DNA of 60,027 nucleotides from NCBI GenBank assembly GCA_000733355.1, contig JNVV01000064.1, positions 1-60,027 on the forward strand, written 5' to 3'. Within the stretch, counting starts at the first letter, position 1. Each line of letters begins with the position of its first letter. This document shows positions 1 through 10,479 of the stretch, piece after piece. The position numbers were made by a program, and so were the translations under genes. Source of the stretch: Falciphora oryzae. Taxonomy: Eukaryota > Ascomycota > Sordariomycetes > Magnaporthales > Magnaporthaceae. Under the pieces are notes generated by a model. That model was not told the DNA's origin. It made no database searches and saw nothing but the letters and a program-made list of their open reading frames with translations.

Positions 1-887
1 CGATGCCTGGACCCAAATGTGCTGCGACGGGCTCAGCCCAGAGGTGGAACAAAGCGCCAGGCAGCGGCTTGCCACGCCCTTGGCTAGCGGGTAGGGCATT
101 GTGACAGGCTAATCGACAGATGACCAAAGGACTGGTAGGAGTAGTTCTGCTTGCTTGGTAGGCAGGTAGGTTGCTATTTTGGACGACGATGACATGAAGA
201 TACTGGTAGGCACACGTTTGGGCAGGACGAGCATCGAATGCGCATCCCTGCCCGTCGAGGTAGCTAGAAGATAATGTCCAGCAAGCCATCCCCGAAAACT
301 TGGCTTCGAAAAGGCAGCCATCACCGGCGAAGTGCCTATTGCACCCGAAACTCATTTTCAATCAAGGTTCAACGCGTTTACGGCGCCCATGATGGCTGCG
401 CGTAGAATCATGGATCGCTGCATGGTTGCTTCCAGCGGCGCGTTTTGTGGCGTCGGCGGGCCATTTTTCAGCTCACTGCTCCGTCGGCGATGCGGGAACT
501 GAACATGGCGGCGCGGCAATCCGTCGGGGACCCGATTTGGCGCTGACTGCCGGCAACCCACGGCGATACGCGAGCTCGCCGCGAGAATAGCCCGGCGGCG
601 AAATTGCAACGACTTGCTTCTCCGCGGCACGAAGGATGATTGCGCGAGAGAGCGAATACGCCCAGCGGATATGTAAAGATGCATTACCGCGCACCGTATC
701 AAAGAGCGAGTATAAAACGAGGGTAAACGCCTGGCCCAAAAACCCATGTCTGTCTGTCTGTCCATCGGCTCACCTCACGACCACACAAGCACTACACATA
801 TCCATCATCTACAATCTGCGGTCTTGCAGCCTTACCGTTTTGACACAAACTACCATAAAATCAACTCACCTTGCACATCTTACCATC
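1..887. other. Intergenic region upstream of the reductase gene
   Basis: No open frame here has a recognisable domain, a convincing start context or splice signals. The last 180 bases hold a TATA-like element and pyrimidine-rich stretches, including a short TCTG repeat near 746-763, which suits the promoter and 5' leader of the gene starting at 888. Confidence 0.6.
711..718 (+). promoter_or_regulatory. TATA-like element of the reductase gene
   Basis: TATAAAAC lies about 175 bases before the ATG at 888 and is followed by a CT-rich leader. Position and sequence fit a core promoter. The transcription start is not known. Confidence 0.5.
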
Positions 888-1976
888 ATGGCGCCCACCA
901 CTGCGGTCATTCCAGAAGGCCTTCCCACAGAGATGAAGGCCATCCTACAGCCAGACCCAGCATCCCTCAAGCTAGTCCAGGGCGCCATCCCCGTCCCAAC
1001 GCCAGCCCACCCGGACGACGTCCTGGTCCGCGTCGTAGCTACCGCCCCCTGCGCTGGCGAGCTGCTCTGGGCACACAACTTCCCTGAAATCATCCCCGCC
1101 GACAAGACGCCGGTTCCCGGCCAAGACCTGGCAGGCATTGTCGTCGCATCTCCGCAGCACTCGGCCTTTAAGCCCGGTGATGAGGTTTACGCGCGTATCG
1201 ACGCCACGCGACCGGGCGCCGCGGCAGAGTACACCATGGCCAAACAGAGCGAACTCGCGCTCCGGCCGCGCTCCATCGACTGGGCGCACACGGCGGCGAC
1301 GCCGCTCAGCGCCCTGACGGCGTACCAGGCCCTCTTCACGCACGGGACGCTCGACCCGGCCGCCCTGTTGGGAGGGGGCGACAACCCGGGTGGCAGAGCC
1401 GCCGCCATGCAGGCAAACAGCCAACAGCGGGTGCTCGTGACGGGCGCGTCGGGCGGCGTCGGCAGCTGGGTAGTCCAGCTCGCGGCGGCGGCCGGGGCGA
1501 AAGCTGTCGTGGCGGTGGCGGGTCTGGGGAAGGGTGATCTGGTGCGCGGGCTGGGCGCGACCGAAGTGATCGACTACAGCCGGCAGACCATCGCTCAGTG
1601 GGCGGCAGAAGGGAGTGGAGGCACGCACGAGGTCGACCTGGTGGTTGACTGCATCGGCGGGACGAGCCTGGCAGCATCGTGGGCGGCGGTCAAGGACGGC
1701 GGGCTGATTGTCAGCATCGTCAGCAGTCCGGACGCCGCGAGGCCGGATGGGCAGCAGGGCGGCGCGAGCGCCAAGGCCGCCAAAGGACTTTTCTTTGTCG
1801 TCGAGGCGCTAGGCTCTCAGCTGAAGGACATCGCGAGGCTCGTGGACGCCAAGGTGGCGCGGCCCCTGGTCGACAGTGTCTGGAGTTTCAACGAATTCGA
1901 GAGGGCATTCGGCAGGCTGGAGGAAGGGCACGCGAGGGGCAAGATCGTCATCCAGGTGGACGGATGCGTCGAGTGA
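888..1976 (+). CDS. Medium-chain dehydrogenase/reductase, quinone-oxidoreductase or enoyl-reductase type
   Basis: A 362-residue, intronless protein of the zinc-independent MDR superfamily. An N-terminal GroES-like domain carries the GQDLAGIV segment, and a Rossmann domain carries TGASGGVGSWVVQLA near residues 185-200, the dinucleotide-binding turn. The cysteines and histidines that bind structural zinc in alcohol dehydrogenases are absent. Such proteins use NADPH to reduce quinones or activated double bonds; some act as trans-acting enoyl reductases beside polyketide synthases, but no synthase is visible here. The frame is open further upstream to 636. I chose the ATG at 888 because it has a good context (CATCATGGC), starts where similarity to the family begins and follows a CT-rich leader. 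The exact substrate is unknown. Confidence 0.85.
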   Translation: MAPTTAVIPEGLPTEMKAILQPDPASLKLVQGAIPVPTPAHPDDVLVRVVATAPCAGELLWAHNFPEIIPADKTPVPGQDLAGIVVASPQHSAFKPGDEVYARIDATRPGAAAEYTMAKQSELALRPRSIDWAHTAATPLSALTAYQALFTHGTLDPAALLGGGDNPGGRAAAMQANSQQRVLVTGASGGVGSWVVQLAAAAGAKAVVAVAGLGKGDLVRGLGATEVIDYSRQTIAQWAAEGSGGTHEVDLVVDCIGGTSLAASWAAVKDGGLIVSIVSSPDAARPDGQQGGASAKAAKGLFFVVEALGSQLKDIARLVDAKVARPLVDSVWSFNEFERAFGRLEEGHARGKIVIQVDGCVE

Positions 1977-3689
1977 GGCTGTGGTGTGTGGTGGTGCTCG
2001 GGCGGCGATCATTAGATGAAGTTTCGAGGCGCCTTCGATGGTTCGGGGGCGAGGAGGTTTAGAAATGCAGAGTGGTTCTCGTTCGGCGGCCAATCCCAAA
2101 GCGGCACAAAAGCACGAGCGCTGTAGGCAGCTGGTTGGGGTTGGGGACAGCTTGGCCAGCATTTGATGTGTGTCGGCCATGATGGCAATTCGACTGGAAG
2201 TTCGGGTGATTCCAAGGGGCCCGAGCTGTCTGTCGAGTCCAGCAAGGAAGGCGCAGGCGGTCTCCCCAGATTGACGGCGCCAAGGCGGTGAGGCGAGGGG
2301 CCAGAGGCTGTGGTAGCCCACCAGAGCCAGCTGGAATTGGCCAATGGCAGCGACCCTGGGCCCCAGCGGACGGCAGAAACGGCGACGTCAATTGGCCAGA
2401 CCCCCACTGAACCCCTGAGCAAAAGGCCGTTTGATCTGCAGCGTGCCCACGCCTGCATCCGTGTCGCAGAAACTGCGTCAAAGGCTGGCCCTGGGTGCCT
2501 GCCGCGCTGACGCCGACATCGACTGGCAGTGGCACCGGAACAAAAGCGCCCAGCCGCGGGCATCGTACGTGATCGAAGCCTTGCCACCTCGGGGCTTTTC
2601 GCAGCCAGAATAGGGGCCGCGGGGCCTGGTGGAGAGCGCAAGCATTTCGAGATGCCCAGCGATCATTCCATTTCCGTGCTTCGCCCTGCCACGGGGTTGC
2701 GCTGTTTGTGGCTGGGCTGTTTTTGGCTGTGTTTCTCTGTCTCTGTGTTTCCCAGCTGACAGCCTGAGGAGAATCAGTAGCTTGTCTAGTGTCGCCGACA
2801 AACTTCCCCAACGAGCTGACCAGAGTGGCACTGCAGAGTACCCTCAGGGTAACACCGCTCACCAACAGCAAGACACACACACTCACTAGCTAGATCCATC
2901 GCGATAACCTTCGATCCACTCCCTGTCCGCCGCCGCCAGCGACGACCCAATCGCTGCGCCCCTCGCCAGGATTCCCATGGGCCCCGCCGGGGCGGCCATG
3001 GGGCATCAAGCTTGACCGCTTGTCAAGCTGAGACGCCTTAGCGCGTTGGCGGCTCAAGCAGACCCTGCCGGGGACCCCTGCCTCCCATGCACACAATGGC
3101 TACGCTTGGAACTGTCTCGCCTTGTTTCGGGCCGCCAGCTGCTGGCTCACGCCTGTCCTCCGCACCGCCTAGCCTGCCCTGCCTGCCTGGGCCATGTCGT
3201 TTTCGTTCTCTCGATTTGTTTCCTTTCCTCCATCGAGCAAGTGCTGTGCGACGTGCGTTATTCTTTCTTTTTTTTTTTCTCTTTTTTTTTTTTTTCCTTT
3301 TTTTCTTTCCCTATTCCTTCCTCTTCCGTTTATCGTTCTCGTTCGTTCCATTCTCCGGGGCTGTATAGTCTTTCTTTAGTGTTCCTTCGCCCTGTGCTTT
3401 GCTTTTCTAATAATTCCTTTTCGTCACATTGCTCCCTTGCTGGCCAACCGGAGCAGCGGGGGAAAACGAGACCAACCGGACCCGGCATCGACGATATCGA
3501 CAACGACCTTGGCCTGATCGGAGGATATCGATACCGTAGAGCGCGAGATACGCTCGGTCTTGTCGGCCACCTTTTCCCCCGACACTTGTTACATCTTTCG
3601 ATTTCTCTTGTCCATATTCCAGACCAATGAGGCGGATCTCGAGGTAGCGGCCCCCTTCCCACCTCCCCGGACCCCCTCGAGTGCCCTCG
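1977..3689. other. Long intergenic region, no gene seen
   Basis: About 1.7 kb between two plus-strand genes. Open frames on both strands (for example one of 275 codons on the minus strand at 2059-2886) lack domains and look like by-products of GC-rich sequence. The distal half holds a long T-rich tract that probably belongs to the promoter or leader of the aspartic protease gene. Confidence 0.55.
3261..3330 (+). repeat. T-rich low-complexity tract
   Basis: Runs of T broken by single C, about 70 bases long and 360-430 bases before the protease ATG. Pyrimidine tracts of this kind are common in fungal promoters and leaders. Confidence 0.7.
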
Positions 3690-5186
3690 ATGGCACGCCA
3701 ACGTCTCCGCGAGCTCCTCTGGCTCCTCGTGACGACCGCCCCAGCACTACTAGTCCCGCCAGCAGCAGCGCAAGATGTGTTCCCACCACCGCCCGCCATC
3801 GAGCAGCCGCACGACGCCGGCTGCGTGCACATGCCCATCTTCCATCGCAACAAGGAGCAGCACAGCAACCCGAGCCGACGCGCCGTCCAGGTGCCCTTCA
3901 GCCAGCGTTTTGACGTGGGCTACTACACACGTCTGAGCTTCGGCACCCCGCCCCAGGAGGCGCTGGTGCATCTCGACACGGGCTCTTTCGAGCTCTGGAT
4001 CAACCCGACCTGTGGTGTCCTGGCTGCCGGCGAGCGCTCATTCTGCCAGAACGGCGGCAGCTATGACTGGACCAAGTCGTCCACCGCCGAAGACCTCGGC
4101 ACCACCAACCAGCTGCGCTACGGCATCGGCGCCGCCAACATATCGTACGTGCGCGACTCGATCGGCATCCCGGGCACCAGCATGCAGGTCTCCAACGCGC
4201 AGTTCGGCGTCGCCACGTCGAGCGAGCAACAGAACGCGGGCATCCTAGGCATCGGCCACGGCGTCGGCCAGACCATCAAGTACAAGAACTTTGTCGACGA
4301 GCTCAGGGACCAGAACGTGACCAAGACCAAGGCCTTTTCCGTCGCGCTCGGCGGCAAGGACGAGAAGCAGGGGATCGTCGTTTTTGGGGGCGTCGACACC
4401 TCCAAGTTCGCCGGCCGCCTCGCCCGCCTGCCCATCATCCCCGCCATGATGTCGCCCGACGGCGTGCGCCGCTACTGGGTGCAGATGCAGAGTCTGACCC
4501 TCAACCCACCCAGCCGCCGCTACCGCACCTACAACAACAGCCGCATGGCCGTCTTCCTCGACACCGGCTCGACTCTGACCCTGTTGCCCGAGGACATGGT
4601 CAAGGCCATCGCCGCCGACTTCGGCTCCACGACCCAGGACGCCCAGGGCTACTGGCCCGTCAACTGCGACCTGACCAAGGTCAACGGCACGCTCGACTTC
4701 GCCTTCAACAACGTCACCATCCGCGTCCCCTACAAGGAGCTGATCCGATCGTTCAACGGCAACTGCGTCCTGGGCCTGAGCAGCAACTCGAACTTCGTCC
4801 TGCTAGGCGACACCTTCCTGCGCTCCGCCTACATGGTCTTCGACCAGGACGCAGACTGCATCTGGATGACCCAGTACGTCAACTGCGGCGCCACCCCCGC
4901 TGCCCTGCAGTCGACCTCGTCGCTCCGCACGCTCGAGGGCCAGTGCTCGCGCCAGCTCGCAGGTGCGGGCGCCGGTTCCGCCGCTGTGAGTCCCCCGGCC
5001 GCATCAGGCACTGCACCCGCAGGGAAACCTCCAACTACAATCACGGCGGGCCCCGTCGGCAGCACTAAGATAGCAGAACCCGGTGGGCCCGCCAGCTCTG
5101 GGCCTGGACGCCCTGCGGCGGGCCGGGGTATTGTTGTTGCCGTGATGGTGTCATTGGCCGTTTCAGCCTGGCCTTTATTAGTCTAA
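3690..5186 (+). CDS. Secreted pepsin-family aspartic protease, probably GPI-anchored (yapsin-like)
   Basis: 498 residues, no intron. A hydrophobic signal peptide (about residues 9-27) is followed by a propeptide and a complete pepsin fold (family A1). The two catalytic motifs are DTGS at residue 96 and DTGS at residue 291, and a ...LGDTFLRSAYMVFD... segment marks the end of the second lobe. After the catalytic domain comes a Ser/Pro/Gly/Thr-rich stretch ending in a hydrophobic tail (VVAVMVSLAVSAWPLLV), the layout of a GPI-attachment signal. It should therefore sit at the plasma membrane or wall and process secreted or wall proteins. A basic SRR site near residue 63 could be where the propeptide is removed. 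The start is the first ATG of the frame; the GTG nine bases upstream is not a likely start. Confidence 0.92.
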   Translation: MARQRLRELLWLLVTTAPALLVPPAAAQDVFPPPPAIEQPHDAGCVHMPIFHRNKEQHSNPSRRAVQVPFSQRFDVGYYTRLSFGTPPQEALVHLDTGSFELWINPTCGVLAAGERSFCQNGGSYDWTKSSTAEDLGTTNQLRYGIGAANISYVRDSIGIPGTSMQVSNAQFGVATSSEQQNAGILGIGHGVGQTIKYKNFVDELRDQNVTKTKAFSVALGGKDEKQGIVVFGGVDTSKFAGRLARLPIIPAMMSPDGVRRYWVQMQSLTLNPPSRRYRTYNNSRMAVFLDTGSTLTLLPEDMVKAIAADFGSTTQDAQGYWPVNCDLTKVNGTLDFAFNNVTIRVPYKELIRSFNGNCVLGLSSNSNFVLLGDTFLRSAYMVFDQDADCIWMTQYVNCGATPAALQSTSSLRTLEGQCSRQLAGAGAGSAAVSPPAASGTAPAGKPPTTITAGPVGSTKIAEPGGPASSGPGRPAAGRGIVVAVMVSLAVSAWPLLV

Positions 5187-6783
5187 ATACTCTTTTGGCC
5201 TATTTTGTTTCCTGTCATTCTTTTCTTGTTTCTCCAGTCTAGAAGTCTCTGCTGCACATATTTTACATATATCTAGCCATTGTTGGATGGCACGTATTTT
5301 TTGTTCATCACACTTCTTGCATATTATAACCCGCATATTCACTCGACATCTTCCCAGAGGACTGGCTGCTTTGGATGGGCTTTGTTTTTTCCTGGTTCCG
5401 GATGGAGTTGATACCCTCATACTTCCCGCTTAGTGTTCCTGAGACAGCGTCAACGGGTGGACAGCATCTAGCATGGCGGCGTTTTCCTCTTCTTTCCTTC
5501 GTTTTGGCGGCCCCCTCCCCTCGGTCTGTAGGGGGTTTACTATAGCTCAGCGAGTGATTTTATTTGCATTTTTTCATCCTTACCGAGAATCTCTATTGCC
5601 CTTCGCTGTGTGAACATCTAGTTTTTGCTCTTTTTGGTCATCTTATTTCGGGATGTGACGTTATCCCGCACCCTAAGCCCGTATTCCTAAAAGGGAGATC
5701 GAGAGACGGTGGACGGATTATAAGTCTTAAGGTTACTTCTAAGCACATATCTCCCCCGTCCTAGCTCTTCAGCCCGTTTGAGGCGAAAAAGATGCACGAA
5801 TCCGAATACCAGGGTAGCGCGATGTCTGAAATAGGAACTGAAGGGCATGGCTGCCACGTCACCTTGACACACGGTGTCCGCGGCGCAGGGGCTGCCGAAC
5901 CCGGAGTGGGGGTCGGTCGGTGTCCGTTGAGCAGACAGCAAAACGGTCCTGTCAAGGTATCAGGTTGAGCCGGGGGACGGACGGCAAGGATCACCCGTTG
6001 ATCGGTCCATTGTGAGAAGAGGACTACGTAAGCTTGTTTGGACTTTTGGAGAACGGAACCAACGTCGCGCGCGCTCCTTTTTGTCGTCCTTCCACGCCAT
6101 GCTCGGCTTGCGGTGCCGTATGGGGGAAGTCCGGATTAGTAAACGCCGTCATGGGTTTTTGTGTGCCTTGTATGCACGGGCATTTTTGTACATAGTACGG
6201 CATCTGGGCTCGGGAGCGGCGATTTACTACGAGCACCTCGCGTGCCTTGTGGTCGCTCGGGTGCGTTTGGTAGGTCTTCCTTGACTTCGTACCTCCTAGA
6301 ACTTGTGGTCCTTGACCATGTATGCCAGCGCCTGGAAACGCCCTTTGGGGCCCGCCCCTGGTACTTGCCCAGGAGGCAGCCGCAGCCGTGGGGGAAGCAG
6401 GGCGGTGTGAAGGGGTTGGGCATCCAACAGGCCTTCACTTTGATGTCGGACGTCTAGTTAAGGAGCAAAGTTTCAAGGTACGTCTCCGGGTCGATTTGGT
6501 ATAAGTTGAATGCTTCCATGCTGTCAAGACGGTGATGGTTGCGACGGCTTGATGCAGTGTGGTGTTGATTATTGCACGGCATGGCGTCATATGCTATCAA
6601 CAAAGAAAATGGTGAGAAAGCAACAGAGGTCGCGCGACGTTCTATTCGTGCAAGAGGTGGTGCAAGATGCATACATAACAAACGAAATAAAGCAGCAACA
6701 GATAATACAGCGGAAACAAGACACACACACACACACACACACACACCCAACCCAGCCGTCCCCGTCGCCATGATCAGATCCCA
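5187..6783. other. Intergenic region between convergent genes
   Basis: About 1.6 kb separating the 3' ends of the plus-strand protease and the minus-strand cysteine-rich gene. It is more AT-rich than the genes near 5190-5770. No frame with a domain or splice pattern was found. Confidence 0.55.
6721..6746 (+). repeat. (AC)13 dinucleotide microsatellite
   Basis: A perfect AC run directly downstream of the 3' end of the cysteine-rich gene on the minus strand, probably within its 3' UTR. Likely to vary in length between strains. Confidence 0.9.
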
Positions 6784-7476
6784 TCATCTGCGCACCGCAG
6801 CCGCCGCCTCCCTCTTCTTGCGCATCTGCACCCACAGCGTCGCCGTCGCGACCAGCAGGCTTGGCACACCGACGCCCAGGCTCGCCGCCAGGAGCGCGAT
6901 CACGTCCGACTGGCTCAGCCCGCCCTTGCCCTCGCCCTGCGCCGCCGCTGCCCTAGTTCCCGTCAGCGTGGGCAGTCCGTCGCCCTTAGCCGTCCCGCCT
7001 GCCCCGCCGGCACCGGTTGTCGTCGCGGCCGCAGCTGTATCCCCGAGGGCGCCCCTACAGTACCCGTCGTACAAGCTCTGCATGCTGCTCGCCTCCTCCT
7101 TCCAGCCGGCCACGCTCCGCCCGCAGCGGTCGCTGACGCACGACGTGATGTAGGGCGCGGCCGAGGACGCCATCTTGGCGCCGTAGTAGCATGCGTTGTT
7201 GGGCCCGCAGCCGCAGCCGAGTCCCACCCCGAGGTCCTGGTAGCCCGAGTTGAGGCCGCAGTGCCAGATGCCGTTGTACACAAGGCAGCCGACGGCGCAG
7301 GCGCGCGCTGTGGCGTAACCGGGGTCCTTGGCTAGGGAGACGGCCGCTGTCGGGCCGAACCGCTCGGCGGCTGAGGTTGGGGATGCGGAGAGGAGGAGGG
7401 TGGAGGTCGCGAGAAGGATGAGGCGCCGTAAGGACGGCGCCGCCGGGGCACGGCGAGATGGCGGCCGTCGGCCCAT
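6784..7476 (-). CDS. Cysteine-rich secreted or surface protein with C-terminal membrane helix
   Basis: 230 residues, intronless. A basic N-terminus leads into a strong signal peptide (LILLATSTLLLSASPTSA). The ectodomain, about residues 40-135, holds ten cysteines including CGCG and CYYG segments. A Thr/Ala/Gly-rich linker follows, then one hydrophobic helix (VIALLAASLGVGVPSLLVATATLWV) and a short basic tail (MRKKRE). The topology suggests a single-pass cell-surface protein with the cysteine-rich part outside. I do not recognise the family; the spacing does not match the CFEM or WSC patterns I know. The start used is the ATG directly before the signal peptide, although the frame is open for 71 more codons upstream. 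Confidence 0.75.
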   Translation of the reverse strand: MGRRPPSRRAPAAPSLRRLILLATSTLLLSASPTSAAERFGPTAAVSLAKDPGYATARACAVGCLVYNGIWHCGLNSGYQDLGVGLGCGCGPNNACYYGAKMASSAAPYITSCVSDRCGRSVAGWKEEASSMQSLYDGYCRGALGDTAAAATTTGAGGAGGTAKGDGLPTLTGTRAAAAQGEGKGGLSQSDVIALLAASLGVGVPSLLVATATLWVQMRKKREAAAAVRR

Positions 7477-7996
7477 GTTTGAAGGACGTTCGGGACAAGT
7501 CTGGGCCGTTGAGGCTGTGTCTCTAAACCGATGGGCGTGTGTGCCGTGCCCGAAGCAAGGCGTTCTTGATAGGAGAGGAGGGAAGGCACACTCTCGACGC
7601 CTCGCGCAGAGAACGCGGGTACCGGCAGAGTCAGCAAGTTTCTCGGTCACCCTACACAGTATTCTACGATTTGCACGAAGAAAACCCATCAGCTGCAGCT
7701 GACCTCTGCAACATATGGATATCGACAGATCCCATCGGTGGCGTTACCGTATAAGAGAGCCCAGATCGTGCGGCTGAGGCTGCCGAGGGCGACGAGGCAT
7801 GTGGCCCGTCGGATTTGGGCCAAGACCGGTTTGGCACGATTCTGGCTCAGGGGCAACCGCAACGCCACTGGGCTGCAAGCGAGTGGCTTTCCTCGATCTT
7901 CGGCTTGTTCCACCATCCCACTCATTGGTCAGTTTCATTGCTCACGAAACATTACTTCGATTATTCCTAGCTCACCACTCCATTCCCTCCACTGCC
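7477..7996. other. Intergenic region
   Basis: About 520 bases between two minus-strand genes: the 3' side of the HAD gene and the promoter of the cysteine-rich gene. No further gene is supported. Confidence 0.6.
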
Positions 7997-8719
7997 TCAC
8001 TGTTCCACTTCAGCCTCGACGGCGTCAGCCATCTGCCCCAACGTGTCAAACTTCCAGTCAAACACTTCCTCGTCCCTGTTCCCCATGACGGCGCCGGCCC
8101 GCGCGATCCAGCAGCTCTTGATCCCCGCGATCCGCGCCGGGTGGTGGTCGTGGAACTGGCTCTGCGCCGTCTGCAGCACGCCCTCCCTCCCCACCCCAAG
8201 CTCGCCCTGCACCTTCTCCAGCATGTATGCAAAGTTGCGCTGGTCCGGCTTGTACGACCCGACGTCCTGCGCCGTCAGCACCAGGTCGAACTTGACACCT
8301 TCCAGCGGGCCCGAGTTGGTCTTGGCAAAGGACTGGCGGTCGACGTTGGACAGCACAACGAGCTTATAATGCTTCTGAAGCCGCCGCAGCGCGTCTACCG
8401 TGTCCGGGAACGCGGGCCAGCGCCCGATGCTGTCGCCGAACGCGCGCGACTCGGCGGGCGTCGGGGCGTGCGGGAGGCCCAGGCGGGACGCCAGCTGCGA
8501 GTGCACAGCGGCCAGGAGGTCCGAATACAGCATGTCCGGGGTGGCAGCCTGCTGCTTGGCCTCGAGCTCGTTGAGGACTGGCAGGAGGGCCTCCTTGGTG
8601 GTGGTGTAGTTGTTTGCGGCGAAGAGCGGCCGCAGGGCTGTCACGATGCCCGTCTCCCAGTCGACGAGGGTGCCGTAGACGTCGAAGGTGAGGACGCTGA
8701 AGTCTTTGAGGTTTGGCAT
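7997..8719 (-). CDS. HAD-superfamily hydrolase, 2-haloacid dehalogenase-like (type II)
   Basis: 240 residues, intronless, the usual length for this family. Motif I is FDVYGTLVDWE with Asp13 as nucleophile. Motif II is VVLSNVDR, with Ser in the expected place. Motif III has Lys in SYKPDQRNF. A cap domain lies between motifs I and II. Type II haloacid dehalogenases and related phosphatases hydrolyse carbon-halogen or phosphoester bonds through an aspartyl intermediate; the fungal members are mostly uncharacterised. The expected motif IV acidic pair is weak, the C-terminal segment instead reading HDHHPARIAG, which is seen in haloacid-dehalogenase-like fungal proteins. No signal peptide is present, so it is probably cytosolic. 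Confidence 0.88.
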   Translation of the reverse strand: MPNLKDFSVLTFDVYGTLVDWETGIVTALRPLFAANNYTTTKEALLPVLNELEAKQQAATPDMLYSDLLAAVHSQLASRLGLPHAPTPAESRAFGDSIGRWPAFPDTVDALRRLQKHYKLVVLSNVDRQSFAKTNSGPLEGVKFDLVLTAQDVGSYKPDQRNFAYMLEKVQGELGVGREGVLQTAQSQFHDHHPARIAGIKSCWIARAGAVMGNRDEEVFDWKFDTLGQMADAVEAEVEQ

Positions 8720-9204
8720 TTTGTGTTGTTTGCTGCGTGCGGGGTAAGTGTGGGCTTGATGTGGTTGGATCAATGCGTGTAAGTGTCCTCAAGGGAATAT
8801 TCCAGGGAGATGTTTTAGCGAACATATAAAACGGGGGATGGAGGATGGTCGAGGTCTGTTCCCTGGATGTCATCCAAAAGGCGCGCCCCTCGTCGCGGCA
8901 CATCTCACCGTGTCGGCACTGTCTGTCGGAGCAGCGCGCGGAGGAGGGCCGACCGCGGTGGAAGCGGATCGAAAACCCCGGCGCAGGGCCGGCAGCCGCC
9001 CCTCTCTCGGCGCCCCGCCGCGGCGCATCTGTCGCCTTGGACTTTTGCTATCTTGGAGCTTCGACAACGACATGCATTCTGGTGAGTCACGCCGTCTGGC
9101 TCGGGTGCCTGGTCTATCATCGATCCTTTCAGCAGCACGGTTTCCGTGTATCAGACCGGTCGTATTGATCCAGGGATAAAGGTAAAGTGCCCAACAGCCA
9201 AGAC
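8720..9204. other. Intergenic region
   Basis: About 485 bases forming the promoter of the HAD gene and the 3' end of the next minus-strand gene. Nothing else was recognised. Confidence 0.6.
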
Positions 9205-10479
9205 CTAGCACCACGCAAACTTGTCGTTGGCAACCCACTCCACCTCCCTCCCAGCTCCCCCATCACCATACCACATCAAACTCGCGATGCTGTCCTCCTC
9301 CCTCGCCACCCACTCGCACGGAATCCCACACCTCTCGACCATCTCCCGCACCGCACCAGTCGGGTTCCACAGCTGCACGTTGCACACCCGCCAGTCCCGC
9401 GCCTCGCGCTGCGCCAGCTCCACGATCCCCCTGAACCCCCTCACCAGCTCCTCCATCGGCGTCTTCTCCGCGTCCTCCACCACGACGCGCAGCAGGTACA
9501 GCGTGTTGCCCTCGGCCCTCTTCAGCCCGCCGTAGTAGTTGCGCGCCCACACCGTCCAGAGCCGCAGGCCCGAAGTGGGAGAAGTAAAAACGGCGCCCCG
9601 GACGCTGGGGGTGCGCCCGTCGGGGAACACGTGCGAACACATAAAGTCCTCGCGGTCCAGGTGCCACACCATCGCGTCCCGCGTCGGCACCAGCGCCACG
9701 GCGGGCTTGCCCGTCTTGCCCGCGATCTCGGGCAGGTGCGCCCTGAGCAGCTGCTCGTCGACGGCGCAGAGCTCGGCCAGCTCGCCGCGGTCCAGCGGCC
9801 GGACGGCACTGTCTGGCGCCGGGGCGGCGGCAGCAGCAGCATCAGTGTTGCCGGTCCCTTCTGGGGCGGGCATCCACGTCACGTGTGTGCTCTCGTCGGG
9901 CAGCCAGCCGTGCTTGCTGTAGAACTTTTTGCCAATGTCTGAGTAGAGCACCGAGAAGAGCGCCCCGGCGTGGGCTTGTCCGTCCCCGTTCGCCTGCTGC
10001 CCTCTGTGGTGCTCGTCCGCCTGCCAGGTCCGCAGCGCCTCGCCCACCTCCCTCATCATGCGGCTGGCGTAGCCCTGGCCTCTGAACTCGGGATCCGTAA
10101 AGACGGCCCCGATCCCGTGCGCCACGACGTCAGTAGCCGCGGCGTCCGTAGCCGCCGTCGCGGCCTGGCCCGATGACGGTGGTGGGTACGAGACGACGGC
10201 GGGTTTCCGGTAAGTGTCGCAGGACGAGAGGATGGGCCGCGCGTCGGGCGGCAGCCTGCCGTCGGTCAAGATCCAGCTGCTCTGCAGGCCGTCCTTGGAC
10301 CCGGGGATGGTGTATAGGTAGGCCTCGCGCTCGAGGTAGTCGTCCAGCGACAGCGCGGGGCCCCACGGCCCGTGGGTCATGGACCAGATCCGCCGCAGCT
10401 CCGAGTCTGTCGGGTGTGCCAGGATGAGGGAGGGCGCCGACGCCGACGGCAGATCTTCTGATCGCCCGGACGACCCCAT
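9205..10479 (-). CDS. GNAT-type N-acetyltransferase, Lyc1-like
   Basis: 424 residues, no intron. The N-terminal half has a GNAT fold with the acetyl-CoA pyrophosphate loop FRGQGYAS (R-G-Q-G-Y-A) near residue 150. The C-terminal half (about 220-424), with WHLDREDF and LWTVWARNYYGG, resembles the Lyc1-type domain of fungal lysine N6-acetyltransferases, which start lysine breakdown in Yarrowia. Substrate use cannot be settled from sequence. The start was set at the ATG of MGSSGRSED because the 63 upstream in-frame codons look non-coding. An Ala-rich insert around residues 205-220 is probably a surface loop. Confidence 0.82.
   Translation of the reverse strand: MGSSGRSEDLPSASAPSLILAHPTDSELRRIWSMTHGPWGPALSLDDYLEREAYLYTIPGSKDGLQSSWILTDGRLPPDARPILSSCDTYRKPAVVSYPPPSSGQAATAATDAAATDVVAHGIGAVFTDPEFRGQGYASRMMREVGEALRTWQADEHHRGQQANGDGQAHAGALFSVLYSDIGKKFYSKHGWLPDESTHVTWMPAPEGTGNTDAAAAAAPAPDSAVRPLDRGELAELCAVDEQLLRAHLPEIAGKTGKPAVALVPTRDAMVWHLDREDFMCSHVFPDGRTPSVRGAVFTSPTSGLRLWTVWARNYYGGLKRAEGNTLYLLRVVVEDAEKTPMEELVRGFRGIVELAQREARDWRVCNVQLWNPTGAVREMVERCGIPCEWVAREEDSIASLMWYGDGGAGREVEWVANDKFAWC

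Noticed and set aside
2059..2886. 275-codon minus-strand frame in intergenic DNA
   Set aside because: No domain, no start context and several overlapping frames of similar quality in the same place.
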